DNA from: Daphnia pulex
Taxonomy: Eukaryota > Arthropoda > Branchiopoda > Diplostraca > Daphniidae
Length of the DNA stretch: 64,000 bases
Direction: 5' to 3'
NCBI RefSeq assembly: GCF_021134715.1
Contig: NC_060027.1
Location: 3,348,001 to 3,412,000 of the forward strand
This document shows, piece after piece, positions 36,847 to 47,600 of this stretch. The notes below the pieces were generated by a model that was given only the letters and a program-made list of their open reading frames with translations, had not been told where the DNA came from and did not search any database. The translations under genes and the position numbers were made by a program. Every line of letters starts with the position of its first letter. Position 1 is the first letter of the stretch.

Positions 36847-36898
36847 CGATTCTGTTGGAAACTTGGGTGAATTTCACTCGCCTTTATACCTTTCGTTA
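36847..36898 (-). promoter_or_regulatory. Core promoter of carboxypeptidase 2
   Basis: On the minus strand TATAAA (36893-36898) is followed by TCCAACAGAATCG (36848-36860), matching the arrangement in front of copy 1. The spacing fits a TATA-initiator promoter about 40-50 bases from the start codon. Confidence 0.6.
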
Positions 36899-37089
36899 TT
36901 CAACTGGTAATCTCTCCTTTTGCTTACGTTCGAGTCGAATAATAGCCACAGATAATGCCTGTAGACTATATTGACGTAAGGTACTGATGGACTAGAGTGA
37001 GGTCGAAACACATTTTTAGTCTGTTGGCAAACAAATGATATGCGATACAGAGTTGATAATTATGAGATCATGTAACGTTCTAACGATAC

Positions 37090-37114
37090 TTGACAGCCAT
37101 AATCACAAACATCC
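37090..37114. promoter_or_regulatory. Conserved upstream block of carboxypeptidase 2
   Basis: TTGACAGCCATAATCAC followed by AAACATCC, nearly identical to the block at 33647-33672 upstream of copy 1 and about 290 bases from the start codon. A TGATAA (GATA-like) lies nearby. It may be a shared enhancer element or only a relic of the duplication. Confidence 0.4.
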
Positions 37115-37657
37115 ATCGCGCTTATTATTGTTCTGGAATAAAAAGCGAAAACAATAAGAGTCGATATAGCAGCAATAAACACCTCGTTTTTTATGTTCAG
37201 TTGAAGACTTTTTCACTTGAAAAGATTGTAAATGTAGTGCGCACTTGACTCCATCCAATAGAAAATTAAATTAAGCATTTCATTGGAAATGGAATTATGC
37301 GCAGCAGAGACACGCCTCGAAATTCAGGAATAGTTATTTTAGAAAAAGGTCAGCAATCAGTTCAACAAAACAACAGTGATTGCCACCTGATTAGTCTGGT
37401 AAATAGTTTGAAAAGAGCAGGGGTGAAACAATGGCTTCGCCAAAGAAACTAACCTTTGAAATACACTTGTTGAAACAACACATTCCGATAACAAAATAGA
37501 TGTGGTTGGGCTTATTCAGGCTACCTACTGTTGCTAAGCATTTATTTTGTCGTGCCTATATGATCTAATTATTATTACGTAATTGGGTCCCAAACTTAAA
37601 GAATATCATAGCAAAAAAGAACGGTGATCCAAAATGTGACCTTGCAATCTCGCCCTT

Positions 37658-38084
37658 TTAAAGAATTTTCGACACAAATATCATGTCAACCGGTTTCCTC
37701 AGACTCCAGAAGTTGTTAACGTTGTAGACCATAGCCCCTCGCAGATAGACGCAACCATGTTCCACGATTTGCGCGGCAATTACGAATTCCTTTCGTCTTA
37801 ATTTTAAAAAAAATTCCCGTTGGGTGATGGAATGAGACCAAAAGGAAATCATTAAACGAAAAGGAAATCAAATCACCTTGCACGGTACAAGTGCCGTGTT
37901 TTATTATTGATATATTATTTCGTCTGGTATATAATAGTCTAGATATTTCTTTGGAAGCATTGACCGCGCGCTCAGCGCCAAAGTGCCAGAAGGGCCAAAG
38001 CCAAACAATTCAAACTTTCATGGCGAGTTAGACACAATCAGCAAGCTACAAACGTATATATGAATAACCCTGCGTCAGTTTATA
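37658..38084 (-). pseudogene. Remnant of a third carboxypeptidase copy (exons 1 and 2)
   Basis: On the minus strand an ATG at 38019-38021 starts MKV then hits TGA at codon 4. The following bases (CCCTTCTGGCACTTTGGC) resemble copy 2 exon 1 (CCCTTCTGGCCACTCTGGC) with small indels that break the frame. TATAAA is kept at 38079-38084, about 60 bases upstream. Further down, at about 37660-37720, a frame contains NNFWS and RKPVDM, resembling YDFWSSPS...APVDI of exon 2 in the intact copies. No later exons were found before copy 2 begins. It looks like a decayed 5' fragment of a tandem duplicate. Exon 1 homology is fairly clear; exon 2 is tentative. Confidence 0.6.
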
Positions 38085-38592
38085 CGAAAAACCTGTTTCT
38101 CGGGATGAATAGAAAAATATGAAAAAGTCTGTTTCAAAATATATATAGAAACAGCCCCCCAAGAAAATTGTCGACATTTACAGAATGACAGCTTGAAGGG
38201 TTGAGAGGAAAAGTCTAAGATGTACATATTCCACCCGTGACTGCACGCCTGTTTAATGGTCGGTAAAACAAGTGACCGCGCATTTCCATCCGGATTGCAG
38301 GCTCTCCCAACAGAAGCCACTGTTGGATATGTATATTCGGTAAATAAAAAACAATCTTATAGTATACGGCACGCCTGTCATTTGAAATGTAAAAACGGAG
38401 AATTTTCCAAGACGGATGATGATGAAGTAAATGCGGATAAAAAAGAACGACTGAGATCCATTCAGAATTGTTTCAATGGCCAATTCATTTCATTTTTTTG
38501 GGGGTGCTGATTCTCATCTACTCTCATTTCTCACGTAACATGTGATGTGCCCGGAGAGACGTGTAAACCAGGGCGGATTATAACCTGACCCG

Positions 38593-38682
38593 GACGACGT
38601 ATGCGTCGTTTGTAGAACCTGAGTGACGCGGATGAGGATGCTTCACGACGTCCGCGCGTGATGTGACGCAACAGATGCAAAT
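38593..38682 (+). promoter_or_regulatory. Promoter-proximal motifs of the homeobox gene
   Basis: ACGACGTATGCGTCGT (38593-38608) is a palindrome, and ATGCAAAT (38675-38682) is a perfect POU-factor octamer. Both lie within 230 bases upstream of the homeobox start codon, in a GC- and CpG-richer patch that is likely the promoter. Confidence 0.4.
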
Positions 38683-38817
38683 GTCACATTTGTTAAAAGA
38701 GGGGAAAGAGAGACAAGTTAGTCGTAGTTTCATCCAGTCGCGGTGGGAGGGACGAAAATTACGGACGCGTGAACAAATTTCATCCGGCCGGAATGAGTTG
38801 TCGTTCCACCGTCGACA

Positions 38818-40657
38818 ATGCCGGTCCGATCGTTTAACATTCAAGATCTACTCGATTACGATCCTAATAACGACGATTGCGTTAGCAGCCAAACAAGATC
38901 CGCCAAGCGAGAAAAGGAATCCGGTCGTAAAGAGACGGAAGAGACGGACGTGACCGTCATCATCGACGTCGAAAACCATCACCAGGATAAAGTGTTACTT
39001 CACAAGGACGAAAATGGCATCGACCGGAAGAACAAAAAAGATCGAATCCACAATTCAGAAGGTTAGTAGGCTACCAGGCAGTTTTCTCAATTGACAAAAT
39101 TGTTTCAATCTATAAAAATTAATCCGCAATTAATCAAATAGTTCCATTGCCGATTTACATCCGAGCCGATGCGAAATTCTGCGGTTCGTGGCCACCAAAG
39201 AGACGCATCCGCACCGTCTTCACAGGTCCGTCTTCTTATATTAATTTATTATTTACACGCACGTCAAATTAAAAAACTAAAAACCCCCCCAAAAAAATTT
39301 TGTTTTGTGTTAAATTTAAACTTGTTTTTTTTTTGTATTGGCCAAGACAAGTTCCCTGGAAACTTATTATAATACTTTTCATAATTTTTTGGGATCAATC
39401 CAGTCGGTCAGATTAATCAACTTGAGAAGCGGTTCCAGACACAACACTACTTGACGGCGGGAGAACGGATCGACTTGGCACGCCACCTAAATTTGTCCGT
39501 CTTGCAGGTGTGCAATATAAATATATATAAGAGCTAACGCAGCACCGCAATCGCCCGAGCTCTGATGCATGTTACGTCCCCCCTTTCATAAATAATGTAA
39601 CAATAATCTCCGGAAAAGAAAAAAAGAAAAATTTAGATTGAAATAGAAACTTTCGTTTGCAACTTTTCAGCACGTCCAGTCCGACATCTAGAAAAGAGAG
39701 AGATCCACTTTGGTTCATTTGGTTGGAATTATTTCTTTTTTCATTGACCTGGAAAAAAGCTTTGCCAACTCTATACACTGCTGATAGTCTATACATGTAG
39801 GAATATCAGATTGTTATTTAACACACAATGTATAGCTGTGGAGCTACTTTGCCAGACACGCCAGTGCACAATTTGATGACGTAAACGCGATCATGCGATG
39901 AGAAACTACTTTGATCGGTAAACAGACTCGCAGTCAGGACTATTTACCTAACGAACGTGTTGTCTATACATTGTTGATTCGGTCGTTTCTATTTGATATT
40001 ATACTAGGGATACGATTATACGATTTGGTTGGCAAATTGTACCGAACGTCGAAACTGTCTGATTCTATTCTACTAATTAAGAATTCTGAGGAAATGAACA
40101 ATTTGCGGTTTACCCAATTTGCAATGGGCCTATTTTACTAATGAATTAAATCGAGACTTACCGAAAAGGATGTTGTTCCTGGTCAAAATGTAGATAGATG
40201 TAACCACTCTACATCTTTGGCACACCACAATCGCCATGCAGCACCAGTAGAAAATACAGTCACAACTGGAAATAGTTTGGTTTGAAATAAAATGGTTAAA
40301 ATAAATAGATATTACAATTTTAAAAACAACGCAGAGTAAAAAAAAACACCTGCACACTTGACAACGAGACAAACTACTGGCCACTGATGCCAAAATGGAA
40401 CAGCAACAATAGGAGGAAGGGTAGGAAAAATTCGAGAAAAAGAAAAGTGGTCGGGAAGGGTGACATAATAACACACAAAGGGTGCAACGGTTAGTTAGCT
40501 AACCCATTCCACCACGTAATAGCTTATAAGACCATCCCCTAACATTCTTTTCGCTATATCAAATCATTTTCTTTTTGTTCTTTTTTTTTGTATCACGAAG
40601 GTCAAAACGTGGTTTCAGAATCGCCGGATGAAATGGAAGAAGAGCAGCGCCGCTTGA
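38818..40657 (+). CDS. Homeobox transcription factor, NK-like (ANTP class), Barx-like
   Basis: Four exons (38818-39061, 39142-39225, 39404-39507, 40601-40657) join in phase to 162 residues. The homeodomain is residues 101-160, with RRIRTVF, LEKRF, ERIDLARHLNLS and VKTWFQNRRMKWKK; R5, L16, F20, W48, F49, N51 and Q50 are present, so DNA binding should be intact. ERIDLA...VKTWFQNRRMKWKK is closest by eye to Barx-type NK-like homeodomains; Vent-type proteins are an alternative. The extreme N terminus has RSFNIQDLLD, an eh1-like motif that recruits Groucho/TLE co-repressors. The middle (residues 25-80) is charged and likely disordered. The protein ends two residues after the homeodomain, unusually compact. 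A splice junction splits helix 3 just before position 45. AATAAA-like signals follow near 40740. Confidence 0.92.
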
Positions 40658-43600
40658 ATCCATCCTCACACAAAAACTCATTTGATTTATTTCTGTCGTG
40701 ACTTTTGGTTGAGCAACACGGTATCTAAAGATCTTCATAAATAAATAAACATGTCGACTACTACTACTACAACTATTGTCGGCGTCTAGTGCAGCGTATA
40801 ATAATGCCGAGTTGAAAACCAAAAAACAAAAACGGAAAACAGAAGATTACTTCATGAATCCATGATGAACTCAAATCATAATAATTTATTTATAAAATAA
40901 CAAAGTTTAGGGGGGCAGGTGCTGCATCTGTTGATGCGTTTCAAGAGTCGCCGGTGGAATAGATCACGCGGTAACGAGTCACGACGGGAACTAATTGCGC
41001 GCCCAGCGCGTCATTTGTATATAGTGCGTGTGCACACTTGTTAATTTCTAAAAATAAATAAACGCTAGAAGATTTTCCGAGCTGTTCTCCGCGTATCAAG
41101 TTAATAAGGAACAAATTATAATTCACCGAAAATCTCTTTCGCCCATAATCTACACGCGAGTCCATTGAAATGACGTGCAGTGTAACACCACGTAGACTAG
41201 ATAATTCATCACGGTAGTAAGCGATATATTTATATATACGATCAGAAATCTCAGGATATTATTTTGTGGCCAGCTGCCACACATTTTTAACGGTTTAAAT
41301 CCCTGACGGTTTTTGACAGTTCTCTAAAGGAAATGGGGAAAAAGAGAGAGAGCCTATTTTTACAGGTACGAAAGAAAGAAAAAAAATTGTGATTATGCAA
41401 TCATTCGTTATTTATTCTCCCCAAATCGCTTCTTTCTTTTCTGATTTAATCCCAACTGGATATTTCCAGTTCACAAGGCCCAGGACAGACTCCGTGTGTG
41501 TCGTGTCCAATCGATTTGTCATGAGAAAAATTTTCCTCTCGGCCTTTTCCGGAAAAAAAATTGTCGGTGTGTGTGTGTATGTGTTAGCCTACGCATTAGA
41601 CATTTAAAAATTGTCGGTGTGTGTGTGTTAGCCTAGGCATTAGACATTTAAAAATCGGGTATTTAAACGGGTGGATTTGTGTTGCCATCTACCGAGTTTC
41701 CTTTTTTTATTTCTGCCCGGTCATGATAAGCCGACGTTTCAATATAATAAATGGACCACACAAAAAATAACAAGGATGATTAATGATGATGATGATAGAA
41801 AAAAAAAATAAATCAATGAGAGTGGACGAGAAATCGTGTGATTTAATTTATTCCCCGTACAGAAAAAAATTAAAAAAAAGGAAATGACATCATTTTTCGT
41901 ATGTAAATTTTTGTAATTTTGTTTTTTTTTTTTTTTTTTCCCAGGAATTTCGTCTACGGTAGAAAGAAAGAAAAAAACAGAACAAACAAATGAAGAAATA
42001 AGGGAAATCCCGTTGTTAGCCGGGATTATCTCAATGAAAAAGGCGGCGGCGGCGGGTGCACAGCGCAAAGGTGCACGAATCGCAACGTGATGCCCGCGCG
42101 GGACTTTCTCATCTTGTTGTTTTCATTCCGAAAAAAAACCACTCGAGACGACAGACAACATTCGTTCGTGAGTTAGCAAAAGATTTTAAAGAGACGAGGG
42201 AGCTCTGTGCCAGGTTTTTTCCCATCGCGAGAGGGGATTTCTTGAATATCATCGATCACCTTTCACGTAAACCCCCAACAAGTCAAGTGACAAGCCGCTC
42301 GTTTCTCCTCATCACAACACGTGTATTTACCATGGATTATACAAATATATATATATATATATACTTGCATAATTAATTTTGACAAAAATGAAAAAAAAAA
42401 TGACAAACATTCAAAAATCAAAATTTTCAAAAAAACATTGTGTTTACGTAGTTTTTATAAAATATAATTCCAACTGCCGATCCGGTCGATTTTGTTTTAC
42501 TCGACCGGATCTCGTCGTTGTAGCGTATGGCGCACATCCCCCCCTTTATTAAGTCATCGCATCGGCGATTTCGTACATGAAAAATGCCGATATAAAATCG
42601 AGACACCAACAAGTTATCGGGCGATTTCCAAATGGATACAAGAAAAACAAAATTACACACACAAATAACCAAGACAAAAACAAAAAATTCGAATGTAAAA
42701 TTACACGGGAAGAAATGAAGACTCCCTTTTCGCTTTTCAGACAGCACCAAAACGGATGGAGACATTTCCTATTTATGTCCGTGGGGGTGTGAAGTCAATC
42801 ATATTTGAATCAAGGGGCAAGTACAGGGCACATGATTGTTTGCTTCAAAGACAAAAAGTTACATAGTACAAGATACCATTTAAAAAAAAATCACAGAACA
42901 CGGCGATTTGTGAACAACAACGCGATTGGTTAACGAGGCTGTTAACGCATTTTGGTCGGAGAGAATAATAAGTTGTTATTGGTCATTGAAGGGCTATTGG
43001 CTTACTTATGTTTATCGTCCTACGAACGGGGCGAGGTCGATTTCAAAGAAAGTCTGATCGTGCTCAATCAAAAATTGAATAATTAAAAAATAAATAATAA
43101 TAAAAAAAAAAATATGTTGGGGGATGACTTAGGTGGTGTGGTTTTTATTTGTTGTAGCTCGGACTGTAAACTAATTTTTTTTTTCCTTGAATTAATCGAA
43201 AAATAATAATAAAAAAAAAATTGGTTTAACTGACTTGGCTGTGGGTGGGATATGGAGGGATGGAGGTTTGAGTTGTGAGTGACATATTGCGCTGAGAACG
43301 GATTGAATATTTCGTAGGAAATTGGATTTTTTCTATATTTTCTCGATTATGGCGGATCGCCAGTGAAGGGCGACTAATAGCAAAAAAATAAAAATAATGG
43401 AATAAAAATAAAAAAAGGAGACTACTTTGAGTTGTTGAGACTGTTGTAACCTGGCGGTTTTTCTTTTCTGATATGTAGAAAGTTTCAATGAGACTGTGAG
43501 GATGTGGGCAGAAGTCAGGGCGAGTTGGAGAGATGTGGAGACCTGTAGGATATGTGTAGATTGCGGATATGTTGTTGTTGTTGTGGCAAGAGGTTCGGTT

Positions 43601-44609
43601 TCCTTATTGTCAAAAAATGATTTCTTCCTTCTGTCCAGTTATTTTCAATGCTGTACAACGGGCCATAGAAAACTAGATGATATTCAGAACATAAAGTAGT
43701 ATGATACAGAAAAAAGAAAAGAAAGAAAAAACAAACAAACAAAATTATGACATTCCATTTGGCGAACACTGTAAGGTACAAGTACAAGGTTGTTGTGGCG
43801 GGGCAAAATCGGCTTAGCACTGCAACACGATCATGATTCAATTGTAATTCGTAAACGGCGCCCATTCGTTCGTAGAAAGAAAAAAAAAATAATAATTTAT
43901 TTCGCAATTGTAGAGTGAAAGTAAAAGTGGGGGAAAAAAATAATTATTATTTCAATGGGTAAGTGGGTATGTTGGTAAAGTAAGATGAGAAATCGGCCTT
44001 CTTATGTAAGTTGCTTTTTTAAAAAGGGATCCAAGAGTCCCGGAAAAGTAACAAAAGATGGGGGAAAAATTTGATTTAAGGACATGATTTGAATCGAGTA
44101 ACGGACCGATTCGATGGAATGACGATCGCTCAAGTTTATAATTGAAAGGATTTTTGAAGGGGGGGTTAAATTGAAGGGGAGGTTGACATCTGTCGTTCCG
44201 CCGTAGACTCTGCAGAGCAAATTCGGCAAACTATCACAGTCGTTCCCTTATAGTCATTAAAAAAAAAACAAGATTATCATTTTCGTTGTCGTTTGGTTAA
44301 CACGCAAAACCCAATTGCGTGTGAGGAGGAGGAAAGTGAAGTCACGGAAGGAAACTAAAGAGAAAAAAACTGCTGTGGCTGTTATGGGTTGTTGTACTCT
44401 AGACATGTTTGCATTGGTTGTTGCTGGATTCGGGTTGTGGAAAAAACTAAACTTGAAAACAAAAAAAGTACTGCTGCTGCTGCTGACCAACGGGGTTCAA
44501 ATAAAACGGGAAATAAAGGAATTTCACCCCAGGTGAAAAATGGAAATCAAAGTTACAGAAAGAGAAGAAGGGCGGAGGTAGCGTGAAAAAATTAAAAAAG
44601 TTCCACGAG
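40658..44609. other. Intergenic region between homeobox and Cdk4/6 genes
   Basis: AT-rich DNA with no supported gene. It should hold the 3' untranslated regions of both convergent genes, a two-copy tandem repeat (41556-41655), an AT microsatellite near 42346-42362 and a CTCF-like motif (41682-41695). Open frames here are low-complexity. Confidence 0.5.
41556..41655. repeat. Two-copy tandem duplication, about 50-bp unit
   Basis: The unit AAAATTGTCGGTGTGTG followed by TTAGCCTA(C/G)GCATTAGACATTT is present twice head to tail. The copies differ in the number of GT units and one base in GCCTACGC/GCCTAGGC, indicating a recent duplication by slippage. Confidence 0.85.
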
Positions 44610-47600
44610 TCAATTGTCGGGTTCGGGTAGCTGGCCGTCAGCCGACGAGTGGCCAGAGTCGTCGTTGCTACTGCAGGACATGGGGACGGGCGTGTCGGAT
44701 CGAGCGGAATCGGCCACTGGGCTGCTGCTCGAAAGAGAAGAGGAGGAAGACGGCGAGAAAGTGATGGGCGTGTAGCCGTCTTCGCGAAAGTAGCGATGCT
44801 GCAGGGCCTCGGCGGCCGTCACTCGCCTGGCCGGGTCGAAGGCCAGCATCTGTTCCAGGAGCTCAGCGCCCGCATCACACAACTCGGATGAAGACACAGC
44901 GTTGCTGATGGACGTTGGCGGCCGATTGGCGAAATTGTTCCAGGGTAGCGACGTTTCTGGCCATTCGTCGATCGAAGGCGTTCCAATCACACTGTCGAAA
45001 TAAAACAAAAAATAACGGAATTAAAGAAAAACAATCCAGCATCCAGGGACTTGAGGCCGTAGGCTTACTCGAAGATTTTGGAAAGTTGATCCGCTTCCGA
45101 TTGGCCGCTAAAGAGTGGCTTCCGGCGGAAGAGTTCGGCGAAGATGCATCCGCACGACCAAATGTCGATCGGAGTGGCGTAGCTTGTCGTCAACAACACT
45201 TCCGGCGATCGGTACCATAACGTGACCACCTGGAGCCAAATCAACGACGTCACACCCACTCCATTTCATCACAACAAAAAAACGCCATAAAGAATGTGTA
45301 GACAAAACTGCCACTCACCACTGAAGTGAGAACCATGTGAACGTCGTAAATGCGGGCCAATCCGAAATCCGCCAGCTTGACCTGTCCAGCCGCCGTGACC
45401 AGCACGTTTTGGGGCTTCAAGTCTCTGTGGACGATCCGGTTGGCGTGCAAGAAATCCACTCCGCTCAGTATCTGATACATCAAGTACTGCCAGGTGGTCA
45501 CATCCAGTCGAGAGTGTGGTGGACATCCATTAGCCAAAGACAAAGAAGAAGAAATTTTCAATGCAGATTAGACACATGTGTTCTTCCAACGCAAAACGCA
45601 ATCTCCAAAGTGAAATAAAAGTTGAGAAAGAGAGAGGTAAAAAATTGAACGAACCTTGATGCGTTCAGCTCCGAGACCAGGTGATGGGCACCGTTCCAGG
45701 TACGAGGCAAGATCCTGATCCACGTGCTCAAACACCATGTAGAGGACCAACTGTTGCTCGTGCTCCAGCCGCGGGCCGTGGCAAATATCCAACAACCTGG
45801 AAGATAGATAGACAAAAGCTAACGTCAAAAATGGTTATCAAGTTTCTTGGCTTTTTTTGTTGTTGTCTTGGATACCGGTCGTCATTCTATTTCTTTTTTG
45901 GGGGTTTATCAAAGAGTGCTGACATGCCAACACGGAAATAAAAATGGAAACTAAAAAAAATGGGGAATTTTTGTCCGGGGACAATAGTAGTTTCTTGTTG
46001 CCTCCGCTTCAACCGACAATCACAGGACCGACACAAAAGGAAAGAAAAGAAAACGGCAGATGGCGCCATGTCACTCGCGGGTGAAGAAGAAGTTGCGGTG
46101 GGAGGATCGGTCCGCCGTCCATCAAGGACTTCATCTCAATTAAATATCAACCATCATCAAATTTCACCTTTTCTCCATTGAAGATGAGAGAGGCCGAGCA
46201 AGTAAGAAGATAGTGAGAAAGAAATTCGATCCGACGATCATTTAACAAACAATTTTTTTTCTTTTCTTTCTTATAGACCCGAGTTCTATTCAAGTTTTCT
46301 TTTGAGCATTGGCCGGTCTCCATTCAATCACCAGTAAGGGGGGAAACAAAAAAATACATCCATCACACAAAATAGCCCCCCAAAAAATCCATCAGCACAC
46401 AAGACTATTGCCCCTCTGGTATTGAATTCCACCAGAGAAAAAAATCCATTCTGGCACATTCTTCCACATACATTTGTGAGAATGGTGTGTGTGGATGATG
46501 GCGGTGGGCCTATAAATCCTCGACCGAAAAAAAGCTTTTAATGATCCGAAACACGAGTCACTTCACACTCGATTTCAGAGTGGCAAAGAATCGATCATTA
46601 AAAACAAAAGAGAAGGAAACTGCTGCTCTCTGAACGAGTTTTCAGTTAGTAGTGGCCAGTCAAGTCCAGAGTCTTGGCGACAAAAAAAGATTTTTCTTTT
46701 TTTAAATTTTTTTATTTCGTGTGGAATGCCAAAAAAAAAATTTCCAGTGTGTTAAAAAGTTCAAGGCAGTGTTTCTTTTTATATATATATATTTGAAACA
46801 AAAGAAGCCGCTAGTTTTTTTAAAGAGCAGGGCTGGGTTTCCTATAATATAAAAGGCAAACTACTAAAAAAAAAAAGACGGACCTTTTCGGGCTTTTCTC
46901 TGTGAATGATGGGACCCCAAAAAATAGCCCCCCAAAAAGAAAAAAAAAAAGACTCGGCCCATGGAATATAAACCCCCTCTAAGAAAATGGAACATTACAA
47001 ACACTAAGGGTATATATATACGTATACCTACAAGAAATAAAATAAAGTTTTGGCCTTCCATCCTTTTGAAGAGCTCAGTCATGCCGAAGTATAGAGACGG
47101 ACTAGAAAAAAGGGGGTCAAAAATACATAGAGTAGGGGGGTTGTTGTTATTATAGAAAGGCCCTTTTTCGCTGTGGAAGAGAGAGGGGATAGTGTACACA
47201 CCGAAAGGAGGAGCCCCATTTCCTGTGTGTTCTCCCGCGGTTCTCCTCTTCGCTGCGGTCCTCCGACCACCGAAGAGAGAGAGAACAAACTCTCCGCTCG
47301 CGCTGAAAGGTCTAGCGTCCATCTCCTCAGAGATGTTTACTCGACTTTTTCCATTCAGAAAAAAAAAATATTTTCTTCAAATAGAAAGTACACTCGATCC
47401 TGAAGGGGAGAAAAAATATGGAAGCCAAAACAAAAGCATAAGACGAAGCAGAAAAATGCCCACCCCTCACCACTTACGGCGACAACAACTTCTAGCACTT
47501 AAAAAACAAACATGTCTGTCGACCTCATCAGATAAAATGTTCTCCTTTCTTCACGTCCAGCAGCAGCAGCTAGGAAACTATCTTCGCCCAGTTTTGTCTA

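Noticed and set aside
44649..45618. Plus-strand open frames of 80-101 codons
   Set aside because: Antisense shadows of Cdk4/6 exons 4-6.
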